A stretch of DNA of 27,594 bases from Chara braunii (GCA_003427395.1 BFEA01000262.1:1426823-1454416); one strand, 5' to 3'; counted from the stretch's first letter, positions 18,078 through 27,594 are shown. Notes: a model not told the origin generated them from the sequence alone. Program-made: numbers and translations.

Positions 18078-18716
18078 TTAGCCCTTTTCTGAGACCTCGT
18101 CACGCCATCTTTTCCTTCTAATCACTTGAAGCGCGCCTCCTTCCTCAGCATGACCCGCGTAGAACACTCCAGCAACATTGGCCTCCTTTTGACTGTCCAC
18201 CCTCTTTCTTGATTTCGCGCACGACTGTCTCGTAACTACCCAGCATATCCAGTCTTATCGTCCTCGCTCCTTATTGACCTCCCACTCAGTAGTCTAGCGG
18301 TTTTGGCCTCTTCGTCGTCGCGAGCTGGCCTCTGGGCCGCTCTCCACCGGTCCAGTCGATGGGTGGTCCCGCTTCCACTGTTCCCACCCGTGCCAGGACT
18401 GGGTCGTGGCCTCCAAGTCACTCTCATCGCTCTTCGCCTTTGTGTCGCGGTCCAAGTGTCACTGCTCCCGTTCTATCTTATCAGTTGAGGTCTCTGCCTC
18501 TAGGTACGACACAGTCACCTTCAGCTCGTCTGTGACCCCGTCCCTTCTACACCTCCTTTCCGCTTTGTCCTTAGCCTATGAAATCGCCATCTACAGGCCT
18601 TGGTCCGCCTGCATTTCTTTTTCTTTTCCCCCTTCTACATTCACCCTTAGTTTAGCCTCCCGCCTACCATAGCTGTAATCCAGTACAACCGTCACAGTAG
18701 GCTCTTCGCCAGACAT
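18078..18716 (-). pseudogene. Decayed charged ORF with five stops, gag-like composition
   Basis: From an ATG at 18716 (MSGEEPTVTVVLDYSYGRRE) a single minus-strand frame runs 213 codons to 18078 with stops that read as TAG, TAG, TGA, TAG, TAA and no frame change. Between stops the reading is rich in Lys, Arg, Asp and Glu and non-repetitive (DELKVTVSYLEAETSTDK, EQWKRDHPSTGPVESG, EASSRRRRGQ). Such a frame with scattered point-mutation stops is what an old retroelement gag or other charged protein would leave. No zinc knuckle or protease motif is visible, so the family is not identified. Chance openness in GC-moderate DNA cannot be excluded. Confidence 0.35.
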
Positions 18717-20328
18717 TTGTTCCCACTTCCAGAGGAACTGAAGGCACCTTGGCCTATACCCATACAGCCCACTGCTGCACACCATGATCGCTCCCCTCTT
18801 TGGTTGCCTGCACACTGGTACTAAGGCGCAGTAGTCCGAGAGGACACAGCGGCTCGAGACAAACCCAGCAGAATACTTAGCGTATGCACATACAAACAAC
18901 ACTACCTCATACTCTCACACCGCAACTCAGTCCTCCCAGTCTTTCATCCACCAGTGCCGTGAGACAGCTCACGCCTGGATCCCTAGATGCTCGCCTCCCC
19001 CCCCTTTTTTTTTATAAGGTCGCCAACTACCACGATCCCTGCTCTCTAAACTTGAACGAGGGGGCAAAGACAGTACATCCGCGATCCTAGCGCCAACCCA
19101 CTCCGGAAGTGACTGCGACCCTACGCAGCGGTCCCATAACGGGATACCAGCGGCCGCACCTCCCTCCTGAAAACGAGCCGTAGGCCTACTACTACCGGGT
19201 ACCCATGTCCGATGGCAAGGAGGGGGCTTATGACCTTCCGAGGGAGGTGATAAGCCTCCTACCAATGCGGCTGCGGGCTGCCCCTCTTTTGGGGTCCCAC
19301 TGCGCGGCGCTCAGCCGGACAGCTCATTCATAGACGATATACAAGGGGTCGGCCAACTTAGGCCGTAGACCATTGAGCTCGGAATTCGATTCGTTGGCCT
19401 TCCCGCGAAATGACAGGCGAAAAGGGAAAATTAAAATAGGAAGATTGGCAACAATAATAATAATAATAATAACAATAAAATAAATTAAAATAAGATATGA
19501 AGATAAATCATAACGTCGCCGCGGTCAGGGGTCACTAGATCGGCCCAGACTAAAGCGAGAGTCCAGATCTGCGCGCGGTTCTGACACTTGACCCCCTTTT
19601 TCCTTTTCTTTCTTTTTCTTTTTTCCTTTTTCTGTTCGACTGTAACAACGAGCCTACGTACCTAACCCATATCCCGGTTAGAGGGCACTCGGCGCGCAGT
19701 AGAAAGGACTGCGCCGGTCCCTCTACCTTCGCATCCCTGGGCGAACCCTGCGGCTACCACGACCACAGGCCGATAGTGCTCTGTACAGCAGGGCGCCAAG
19801 CCTGCGTGGACCAATGGAAAGTCAAGTGGCGCACCCTTTTTGCTGAGAGCAGGCACCAACTGGGCCGGTCCATAGCAGGGTACAGCCTGGCACACTAAGT
19901 GGGCCTTGGAGGTTCGGGAACTACCCGACGAGCCGCGGGCATCTGAGTTGGGGACAGGCTCTGAGCAGAAGCCTAGTACACAAGAGGGCCGGGACACCGC
20001 ACCCTCTGACATGATAGCAAACCCCCGCCCAGCGTTCCCGCTGGGCCATAACAGCGCACTTGTTAGTATAAAGAAAACGACGAGGGTCGTACTTCTCATT
20101 CATTCTCAGAGTACTCGTAAGGAAGCTCACAGGGTAGCCCTGCATTGTGCTTGTTTGTGTTAACCGGAACATATACGTTATTCTCTCTTCTTCTTTTGTA
20201 ACGCTCTTCTCTGCATGGCCCATAGACGCTTCTTCCTTCTTTAGTAATGCAACCTTTCTCTGGTAGTATTGTTCTTGTTTCTTTTCTCATCGCCGCGTGT
20301 CTCTTACCTTCTTCGATTTTCTTTCACT
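18717..20328. other. No supportable gene; AAT repeat
   Basis: It includes a T-run near 19007-19015, a short (AAT)n tract at about 19450-19475 and a pyrimidine-rich run at about 19595-19635. A 145-codon minus-strand frame (19662-20099) and a 100-codon one (19921-20223) lack motifs and overlap each other and a plus frame. Confidence 0.35.
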
Positions 20329-20725
20329 ATGCCTGAGGCACGTAGGGGACAGGGAAGAGGAAGAGGAGGGAGAGGGGGTAAGGCTCGGGAGGAACCGCCG
20401 GCCCGTACGCTACCCGCTCTCTACGTGGTATGAGAGGACTCCGTCTCCAGACAGGTTGGAGTACTTCCGAAAGAAGTTCGAAGCGCGTTATTGCGTGCTC
20501 GACACTTCTTCCCCTCTCTACACTCCCAGAGCTCCCATCACTCCCGCGGCGAGTAGAGCCCTAGTGCATATTCCACCATCCTATATCCCTTATGCAATCT
20601 CTCCCTCTTCTCATACTAAAAGTTGTACCCTTTCTTGCATTTTCTTCCTTCTCGTCCTACTTCAGGTAAAGTTCATGGTTGTCTTCTACATTCTGTATAA
20701 GCGCGACTTTCTCTCGAATTTCTGA
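20329..20725 (+). pseudogene. Broken ORF with RGG-rich N-terminus (possible gag fragment)
   Basis: An ATG at 20329 opens MPEARRGQGRGRGGRGGK..., an arginine/glycine-rich start, and stops at TGA 20431-20433. In the next plus frame a protein-like reading continues across that stop (STWYERTPSPDRLEYFRKKF, EARYCVLDTSSPLYTPRAPI) to 20725, ending in a hydrophobic tail. The simplest view is one ORF broken by a single frameshift near 20420, or two exons. An RGG/Pro-rich start followed by a charged segment occurs in some retroelement gag-like proteins, but no diagnostic domain is present. Confidence 0.3.
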
Positions 20726-20766
20726 ATTGATTTCTTTCAAGCCCCCAGTTGATGTCACACTCTATA

Positions 20767-20842
20767 GCATCCCTGGCTTAAGAGTCTGAATACCTTGAAG
20801 CCGGGGATGCAGGTTCCTCGTGAACCAGGCCGCTTGTCGGCC
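20767..20842. repeat. Three consecutive hairpins
   Basis: GCATCCCTGGCTT (20767-20779) pairs with AAGCCGGGGATGC (20798-20810) over 13 bp with one G-T. It is followed at once by GGTTC-CTCGT-GAACC (20812-20826) and then GGCC-N7-GGCC (20828-20842). An AATAAA-containing AT-rich stretch follows. It may be a structured RNA, a SINE portion or element end; no family is recognised. Confidence 0.55.
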
Positions 20843-21038
20843 ACCAAATAAATTTTAAGAAGGATTTTTCATCTGCTGTTGACTTTGATCTCTTATTGTT
20901 CCAAAACCTGTTCTCAGTCTTAATTTTACGACAGAAAAGGTTACCTCAGCCTTCATCTTGGCTGCAAAATTGAAGGCACTTTCAGTCTGATACCAATGCT
21001 TGTGGTATTCATCCAGTTTGCCATGCTGGGAATAGGGC

Positions 21039-21225
21039 ATACCAAACCCTTTTCTTTTTCACTGGCCTGAGTGAGACGTCTTTCCAACTTCTCAAGCAAC
21101 TCAGGAGATACCAAACCCTGTTTTCTTTCTCTCATCCAAGTGAGGCATCTCCTCAACTTCTCAGACAAAAGGGAGGGGATACCAAACCCCTTTTCCTTTT
21201 CTCTGGTCTGAGAACTTCAAGCAGA
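21039..21225 (-). repeat. 69-71-bp tandem repeat with coding-like minus strand
   Basis: ATACCAAACCC starts units at 21039, 21108 and 21179, followed by a pyrimidine run, (C/T)TC...GAGTGAG and TTCTCA. On the minus strand the first two units read a 23-residue module, RKQGLVSPELLEKLERRLTQ then KEKGLVC. A third module (KRKRGLVSPP) lies in a shifted frame because the last spacing is 71 bp. The module has leucines and charges spaced like an amphipathic helix. No start-to-stop gene is intact. Confidence 0.7.
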
Positions 21226-21544
21226 GCCTTCAAGCGGGTGGTCGTGGCCGCACCAAACCCGGCCCAGTCGTACCCGCCGGGCTTGGAGCCGGGACAGTTT
21301 TCAAATGGTGGCCACAGCCGGGTACGACCACGTTGTAAAATGGGTCGGTTGCAGGCCACAGCCTGGTGGGATTTTTGCTTGGGTCATCCGAAATTGGACC
21401 CTAGTAAAATATATATACATATGTATAGGTTATTACATATACGCTATTATACGGTTTCTTTTTTTTTCAGACCCTTATTATTTGGTCCCTTAGTCTCGGT
21501 AAGGGAACTAAGGTGACCACAAAGCCAGTAGGGTTCCACAAAAT

Positions 21545-21545
<1 letters not shown>

Positions 21546-21610
<65 letters not shown>

Positions 21611-21635
21611 CCACCCCGATTTTTTCTCTGTTTCC

Positions 21636-21698
<63 letters not shown>
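21546..21698. repeat. Two (TC)n microsatellites around a 28-bp spacer
   Basis: TC tracts at about 21546-21608 and 21637-21698 are separated by a C/T-rich spacer with a T-run. Ser/Leu and Arg/Glu repeat frames through it are artefacts. Confidence 0.95.
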
Positions 21699-21700
<2 letters not shown>

Positions 21701-21758
21701 GCCCGTCGGTATCTCCCGCTTCGAATAGAGGGGCTACAGCCTGTCGGTTCTTTGTGAC

Positions 21759-22096
21759 TTGAATATCCGCCGCCGCCAGCAATACGAGAGGCAGCTCAGA
21801 GGCTTCGCCGCTTCGGGTGAACTCACACCGTACGACTATCGAAAAGGGCCTCACTCCACTACTCACGAAATGTGCAAAGTGAGCATGAATCTCCCGCTGG
21901 AACATGGAAATATACGTTGTCGAGCGCATCGGCCCTCGCGTGAACCAGGGCCCTCCCGGCCATGTCACGCAAGAGATAAACAAACAAAAATCAGTAAGAG
22001 ACAACTCGGGAACGACGCATGGATAATCCCGCGAGCCACCGAGACGGTGCGCGGTCGCATCGTCCCTCGCCGCTCTGGCCGGGTGCGCCAGCAATA
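21759..22096 (+). other. Arg-rich open frame of unknown nature
   Basis: A plus-strand frame from 21759 continues to 22124, running into repeat copy B. It is non-repetitive and arginine-rich (NIRRRQQYERQLRGFAASGE, ETVRGRIVPRRSGRVRQQYI). No domain is recognised. Part of it (CATGTCACGCAAGAG...AAAAATCAGT, near 21960) resembles sequence upstream of copy A (CGTGTCACACAAGA...AAAAATCAGT, near 9485), so it may belong to the repeat family and not be a gene. Confidence 0.3.
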
Positions 22097-22360
22097 CATC
22101 CCGCGGTCCCCTACGACAGGATAGGTTCCCGCAGGGCATAAGCTTCCTTCCCTAAGGGGCTGTCACCACCCTTAGGGGCGTACCCCTACCGAGCTACCGA
22201 TCCACGTGCGAAAGCTTTTAGATGCGATTGCAGAGGTAGGTCAGCAGAGGGCGTTTGCTCGTTCGCTGTCGTATAGATACGTTGGTTAACGCCAAGTGGG
22301 CCCGAACATCGTTCATTCCTTAGGGCGCTGATCTCCTAAGTACGAAGCGGAAGCCGGTCC
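22097..22360 (+). repeat. Dispersed repeat family 2, copy B
   Basis: It aligns with 9558-9840 in the same orientation. The 19-bp core ggctgtcaccacccttagg is at 22158-22176, and the same ordered landmarks follow (GAGCTACCG at 22191-22199, GTGCGAAAGC, GCAGAGGTAGGTC, CGCTGATCTCC). Here the core sits in a perfect 9-bp stem, CCCTAAGGG (22150-22158) with CCCTTAGGG (22169-22177). The stem bases differ from those of copy A but still pair. Confidence 0.75.
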
Positions 22361-24360
22361 ACTAGGACGGTCTCGACCAAGCGTGAAACCACAAAATCAA
22401 TCCTAGTCCCTTAGACACACAATAAAAAAAAATTATAACAACCACACATAATTTCACCAAAGAGAGTCGACAGGAACATGTCCAACAACACGATATCAAA
22501 ACAATTTGACCACCCCGGGTCGAATTCCATAAAAACAATCATACAATTGCCAACGAGAAGTCGGCTATCGATAATAACATTGATGCAGTCGACAAGATAG
22601 TCGGACTGCCTTAGTTTTGACTTGATGAGACACGCTGCCAAAGTTATTCATTCCTACTAAAACCGACCTATGATTAAGCACGCATACGCCTGTCTCCATA
22701 CATTCTCAATCTTCCTTGATGACAGGTTGCTTCGCGGACGATTCTTGATCAGGGCATTGCTTGACGTGTTGCATGCCTCTTCCTCTAGGAAGTGGTCTGT
22801 GGATACTCCTTCCCCTCACCTGAGCCCGAAGACCCAAATCTCAAAGGTTGGGCCGTCACCACCGAGCCGGCAAAGTAGCACCCCCGACGAGTCGGGTCCA
22901 CTCCAAGTCGATAACAGGGCCGGCTCCGAAAGCATACGAACCCCCGCCTTGGATGCTTCCTAGAGAAAGGAAAATGCGTTCCCCGCAAGTAGTTTTCAAA
23001 TATTCTCATCCCTTCTCGGTTCATGGTAACTTAGACGTAAAGAAATTGAGTGAGATAGAGAATGAGAATCACTTTGACAAGTATAGATATAGAAGGCCAT
23101 TCCAAATAAAATGTGTCAATCCTGAGAAAATGCTAAGTCCAATTGACCGCATGTTCATTACATTTACAAGCTTTCTTTCAGGCACCCGTGACATTACTCA
23201 TTTCAGAATTCAAGTACTTTCGTCATGCAGGCAGGTGAAAGATAGAAGCATGACAATCCTTTTCTTCATCCCAAATAGGCAAAGTCAATCTCCATAGCAA
23301 GCATTCTTCTACCTACCTGCAGAACATGCAAAGGAAACAAATTCAAAGGAAAACAGTACAATCCCATACTCAAGTCAGACTTTTCCATTCATAAGCATGA
23401 TTCACACAACTTTCCTCTGCCTTTTCTTTTGAACATTCAAACGAACAGGGTCAAGCAAAGTGTAAGTTCACACAGGTGTGAAGCAAAATCTGAAGTATTC
23501 AACTGACCTTGAGCGAAGTTTGATCCGGCTCGCTCAAGAAAGCCGCGAAATATTCCAGTTAGGAAAACGATCACCGTCGAAGCTAGAAATATGCAGCGGA
23601 CAACTTCACAACTCGTGGTCGTTCACTGAAGGACGACCACCTCACTCTCCAAGTGCTCGTATGAGCGAAAGTCACCTCCACTGAAGGACTCATGTGAGGT
23701 AACCCACCAGGAGGGTGTTCCCAACAACGAGTCCCATGTGACCTCAACAGTTCCAACTGTACTTCTTCCACCAAAGATACTCTCAACCAATTACGAGCCC
23801 ACGCCTTTTCCAGGTACCACGTACGCTCACAATAGCCGCCACAATATGTCGGTTCCGATCTTCAAAATAAGTCTCACCTGGTCCCGAAATGGTCCCAGAT
23901 GGTCCCACGTTACCGTTGTACCACCGGATGGCCCCAAACTCAAAACCCGCTCGCACCTCGTTCCATAAAAAAATAAAGGTGGCTCTGACTCAAAAACCGC
24001 ATATGCCGAGAGCCCCCAATAAATGTCCTTCCGACGCAAACCGCAAGTGCCGCAACTCCAACAGCCAGTGTTGCGTGTACCCACTCAGCGATCTCTTCAT
24101 GTCACCGACCCACACATCACTGTCGCGCAATCCCAACCACGCACCAGCGTCAGTCCAACCTCCATGTCACACTGGGATCCACTATGACTGCCGCACACTA
24201 CAAAAAAATGATGGCGAAATTACCGCTCGTTACGCCATCAAACTAGTACCACGCCATTGTGCGGCATCATAGTCTAGTCACACCCCAAGCAAAAATGGCT
24301 CCGCCCCGCTGCAAGATTTGGTAACACTGCCGCCGCTGTCATGCCTCTAAATGGACAGTA
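22361..24360. other. No supportable gene
   Basis: 22390-22660 is AT-rich. The best frame is 22848-23297 (+): no low complexity, an ATG at about 22959, and a readable C-terminal part (ENHFDKYRYRRPFQIK), but no domain I know. A hairpin GTGGTCGT/ACGACCAC (8-bp stem, 10-base loop) lies at 23615-23640. Other frames are short and overlap on both strands. Confidence 0.35.
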
Positions 24361-24624
24361 CTTCCCCTTGACAATATCGTTGCCGCCGTGCCAAACAAAC
24401 GACAACACTTCTTTACCACTGTCGTTAAAACCAATGCTGCCACCGCTAAAAATCAGGCATCGCTTCCGCACCACCGCCGTAAACCAAATGCCACTGCCGC
24501 AAAAATCCGTCAGCGCTTCCGCACTACCGCCGTTAGGACCTGTGCAGCCACCGCAAAATTTCGGCAGCGCTTCCACGCCAGTGGCAGAAATATACTGTCG
24601 CCACCGCGCAAAACGGGCAGAGCC
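24361..24624. repeat. ~54-bp minisatellite
   Basis: CTTC(C/T)-started units lie at 24361, 24408, 24463, 24516 and 24570 (spacings 47, 55, 53 and 54), each with ACCGCCGT and CCACCGC(A/T)AAA blocks. Mutual divergence is high. The plus frame reads a NATAAKIRQRF-type repeat and the minus strand a KFCGG-type repeat, both by-products of the array. Confidence 0.85.
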
Positions 24625-25381
24625 CCCCCTGCACCGTTTGCCAAAGACCTGTCGCGAACAGCAGCACCTCCCACAGGCACCACGCAGCCCGGTGGCTATG
24701 GCAGCCTCACCTTTCTTCTCTCACTGCAGACCTCCACTCCACTCGCCTTACTCACTGGCCCTCAGCACTCTGACAGCATAATGCTGCTCACTACTCCACA
24801 CTCAATCAGAATGTGGGCAGCACCTCAACTGAGTGAGGATGCTGTTGGTCAGCCCTGCTTTTATAGCTGGGCTGGAGTGTGAGGCAGCCATTTGAGGCTA
24901 AGCCAAAAAATGGGGCTGAGCCTAGCCCTCGATCTACACTTCGATCAAGGGCTGGGAATCTTGATGTTCCACAAGGAACATCGTCCATGACTTTGGTTAT
25001 GCACCTGGCCGCCGCCCACGGCCGGGCGCAGTCCAAAATGGCAGTACCAAGCCATTTCAGGACTGCATGCTCAACTTGAACAGATGCAGTCCCATCAGCC
25101 CCTAGAACCTTCTAGGGGTTGCACCTGTTCCGCGGCCGCGGCCACGTTCATGGCCGTTACTTTTTTTTTCTTTCTTACTTTCTTCTTCTTTCTCCCCCTT
25201 TTCTTACTCCCCCTTTGCTTCTATGTTTGGGCCAGCCCGTCGCTCAGCAACGAACAAGCGGCTCAGGGGTCACTTCGCCCAGACAGGAGCCGAGTCCAGT
25301 AGGGCCATTTACCCACTTGCCCCTCACGCCCGTACCCGGACGCAACCTGCGCCAGGTTCGGGCGCAATGTGAGTGCTGCAA
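24625..25381. other. No supportable gene
   Basis: Short frames only, with a T/C-rich run at about 25160-25220. A small hairpin AACCTG-CGC-CAGGTT at 25344-25358 lies just before the GCCCGTTC hairpin family, and a similar CAGGTTGC precedes the second family member near 25533. Confidence 0.4.
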
Positions 25382-25713
25382 CCCGTTTCTTAAGCGAACG
25401 GGCGCAGCCCTGCAACCCATCACACGAGGGGGGGGTATCTTAAAAAATGAAGAAGATAAGGGAAAAAAATAATAATAATAATCTAACAATAACAACAAGG
25501 AAAAACAAAAAAAGGAAAAGGCAAACTCACCTCAGGTTGCCTGCAGCCCGTTCATCGAAACGAACGGGCACTCAGTAGACTCCTAAAACACAGGAAGGGG
25601 GGGGGGATGTCTGCGACAGTGCATGTTCCCATGTTCTAGCGGTAGATTCATTCGATTTTGCTCATCCTATAGATGGCAATGGAGAGGGGCAGTGCCAGGT
25701 AGGTCACTTCGAG

Positions 25714-25769
<56 letters not shown>

Positions 25770-26101
25770 CACACACACACACACACACGCAGTGGTCGCG
25801 ACTACTCGTCGCGAAGTGACCGCCCCCAAAAGCGTGCGCAGAGAGTAACTCGAGTACAAGGTCCCAAGACCCACTATCGAACGTAGCCGCGTTTTCGCGG
25901 TAGATCCGTTCGATTTTTGCTCCTGCTATCATAAGGAAAAGCAGCCCGTTCGTTGAAGACGAACGGGCACTTACTAATTCCTACTAATAAAAAGAAGAAG
26001 AAAACAATAAAATCTAACAAAAATCTAAAGCAAATCTAACAAAGGAAAAAAAGAAAAAGAACAAACCAAGAAAACAAAAATGGCAGCCCGTAAAAACGGG
26101 C
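25382..26101. repeat. Repeat block with four GCCCGTTC hairpin variants
   Basis: Inverted repeats of the same stem lie at 25382-25402 (CCCGTT...GAACGGG), 25546-25569 (GCCCGTTC, 8-base loop), 25944-25968 (GCCCGTTCGT-TGAAG-ACGAACGGGC, 10-bp perfect stem) and 26086-26101 (GCCCGT-AAAA-ACGGGC). Members 2 and 4 are preceded by A-rich DNA with AATCTAACAA words. Members 2 and 3 are followed by GGGCACT(C/T)A. A second shared word, GCGGTAGAT(T/C)C(A/G)TTCGATTTT, occurs near 25640 and 25898. This is a diverged tandem or segmental duplication of an A-rich plus hairpin unit. Confidence 0.75.
25718..25788. repeat. (TC)n followed by (CA)n
   Basis: About 24 TC units run directly into about 10 CA units inside the hairpin repeat block. 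Confidence 0.95.
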
Positions 26102-26354
26102 GCCTGTCACGACCACTGGGGACTGAAGTGCCCCAGACACTTCACAGTGCGCCATTTGGCGCTTCACCGTTTTAGGGTTTTTTTTTTTTTTTTTTTTTCT
26201 CGATTTATGCGTGCCATCCTTGAAGCGCAGGGGCCATGCAGCTTTCGGCGCGGCGGATTTCCGCCGCCTGATCTTGATGATCATGCGGCCGAAATCGGCC
26301 AGGCTCATTTGCCTTACAGAAGGGCTGCTCCAAAAGAAGCTAGCCAAGTAGTAG

Positions 26355-27050
26355 CAATCTCGCAGATTCGATCCCGGTGTACATTGGGTAGTAGTCGGGC
26401 GCTGTAACCTACTGGGCTAGCTCCTATCATTGATAGGAGACGCTCTTCTATATGAAGAGCTCAGCCCCGTCCCTATCCCCCAAATCATGGCCTCGCAGGC
26501 CGTGCCTGCCTGTGGCTTGGTAGGCCCAGCCTGCCCGCGGCCTTGCAGGCCTTGCATGCCCGTCTGTGGTCTTGCAGGCCTTGCCGGCAGGCCTTACCCC
26601 GTTGGCAGGCCGCGTGGCATCGGCCTATCAGCCCTGTGGCTAGATGTCAAGCTCCGTGGCCAAAAAAAAAACTCTCCATTCCTTCTGCGCCGCGGCCCTA
26701 TACCCGGCGCATCCCCCCTTTTTAGCCTCCTTAGGCCCTGAATCGTGCGGCTTAACATCCGCCCAACTTTACTTTAGGTAGAATAGGTTTAGTTTCTCTG
26801 TTCCAATGTCCGCATATTCCTGCGACTTCGACAAAAGCGAAGCATTACTATTCGTTACTCCTGGACGCCACACGCGTCTGGACTAACGTTTGAAAACTTT
26901 TAATCGGTCAGTCATAGGTCGGGTCTGAACAAGCTTTTAGCAAACGTCGTCTCATCAAGTCCTTCAATTCAACGAAAGTGGCACGCAATGTGCGACGTTG
27001 AAAAACCCCGGCAAATACCCTTATCAGGGTATTTGCCCCGACAACGCTAC
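26355..27050 (+). repeat. Dispersed ~0.7-kb element, copy 2
   Basis: It is homologous to the reverse complement of 3435-4104. On the minus strand its left end carries box A TAGCCCAGTAGG (26419 to 26408) and box B GGGATCGAATC (26375 to 26365), the same spacing as in copy 1. Then follow hairpins CTCCTATCA/TGATAGGAG (26421-26439) and GCTCTTC-TATAT-GAAGAGC (26442-26460), and a GC-rich part with repeated GCAGGCC (about 26490-26620). After these come CCCCTTTTTAGCCT (about 26716), GCGGCTTAACATCCGC (about 26747), the 23-bp identity with copy 1 (26950-26972) and a perfect 11-bp stem GGCAAATACCC/GGGTATTTGCC (27010-27037). It ends at CGACAACG (27039-27046). No coding region is apparent. Confidence 0.8.
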
Positions 27051-27217
27051 CATTTTTTTGGTCTTTTGTGCATGTCGTGAGCAGTGCAGTTAGGCCAGGT
27101 GTATATTTTTGTGTTCCAGCTGGAGATTCATTCTCATTTCGCACATATTGTAAATGGTGGACCAACAAAAAAAATTGGCACCGCCACCGGCCATTTGGAA
27201 AACAAGTCGCCGCCGCT

Positions 27218-27219
<2 letters not shown>

Positions 27220-27266
<47 letters not shown>

Positions 27267-27342
27267 AAGTGTGTGTATGTGTTTGTGAGGCTTTGTGTGT
27301 TTCCTCCTTCCTCCTGTATGTGTGTCTGTGTTTGATTGATTA

Positions 27343-27426
<84 letters not shown>

Positions 27427-27594
27427 ATTGATTGATACACACACACACACGCACTGTTCAATCAATCAATCAATCAATCAATCGATTGATTGATTGGATG
27501 CTCGGCTGGTTAATTGATTGATTGCTCGAGGTACGAGAGAGCGAGAGGGAGGGAGAGGGAGGAAGAGGGAGAGAGGGAGAGAGAAAAAAAAAAA
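27220..27594. repeat. Compound microsatellite cluster GA / CA / TCAA / GA-rich / A
   Basis: (GA)n at 27220-27263, TG-rich DNA, TTGATTGATTAATT, (CA)n at 27346-27424, AATTGATTGAT, a short CA tract, (TCAA)n at 27457-27482, its complement (GATT)n at 27484-27495 forming a palindrome around ATCGAT, more GATT words to 27520, then a GA/GGA-rich purine run and terminal poly-A. Open frames here are artefacts. Confidence 0.93.

Noticed and set aside
21447-22139. 230-codon minus-strand frame as a gene
   Set aside because: Its middle is an Arg/Glu run encoded by TC tracts; the remainder crosses repeat copy B and has no domain.
9558-22360. Copies A and B as the two LTRs of one retrotransposon
   Set aside because: They are in direct orientation but too diverged. 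No reverse transcriptase, integrase or protease motif lies between them, and the interval of 12.5 kb is mostly unrelated tandem repeats.
22848-23297. 150-codon plus-strand frame as a gene
   Set aside because: It is non-repetitive and readable, but has no recognisable domain, no supporting neighbour, and its first ATG lies well inside. It is left as a possibility only.
3435-27050. The two inverted 0.7-kb copies as terminal inverted repeats of one 23.6-kb giant transposon
   Set aside because: The copies are strongly diverged outside short anchors, no coherent gene set lies between them, and other repeat copies in between have unrelated orientation. Two independent insertions are simpler.

Overview
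This is repeat-dominated eukaryotic nuclear DNA, and no intact protein-coding gene can be supported in it. It holds long (TG/CA)n, (GA/TC)n and (TCAA)n arrays, poly-A and poly-T runs, several minisatellites, degenerate tRNA-like (Pol III) sequences and assembly gaps (Ns at 1398, 1400 and 4393-4396). There is no operon layout, no rRNA and no convincing functional tRNA. The species cannot be named from the sequence. The texture, together with a Kolobok-type transposase relic (a superfamily known from animals, protists and green algae and not typical of flowering plants), would fit a large repeat-rich algal or other eukaryotic genome. That is a weak inference.

Layout: 1-1377 holds TG, pyrimidine-rich minisatellite, TCAA and GA arrays. 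1378-1870 is a domain rich in GTTCGG/CCGAAC. 2696-2904 carries two tRNA-like units in a row on the minus strand. 3435-4104 is copy 1 (minus) of a roughly 0.7-kb dispersed element, and copy 2 (plus) lies at 26355-27050. 4111-4660 is a three-unit tandem repeat whose units each carry a TC microsatellite of different length. 5939-6365 is a degenerate tetranucleotide tract. 6791-9521 is a frameshifted transposase pseudogene. 9558-9840 and 22097-22360 are two direct copies of another dispersed repeat with a conserved stem-loop. 11162-12655 holds three consecutive minisatellites (58, 139 and about 60 bp). 13880-18716 contains fragments of decayed reading frames on the minus strand. 20329-21225 holds a broken RGG-rich ORF, a hairpin cluster and a 69-71-bp repeat. 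24361-24624 is a 54-bp minisatellite. 25382-26101 has four variants of one GCCCGTTC hairpin. 27220-27594 is a compound microsatellite cluster.

Nothing here works together as a pathway. The signal is mobile-element decay plus tandem-repeat growth. The most interesting items are two repeat families seen by comparing one part of the window with another. In both families predicted hairpin stems keep pairing while their bases differ between copies. That suggests, but with only two copies each does not prove, selection on a structured RNA or on palindromic DNA. Most long open frames in the window are artefacts of stop-free repeats.
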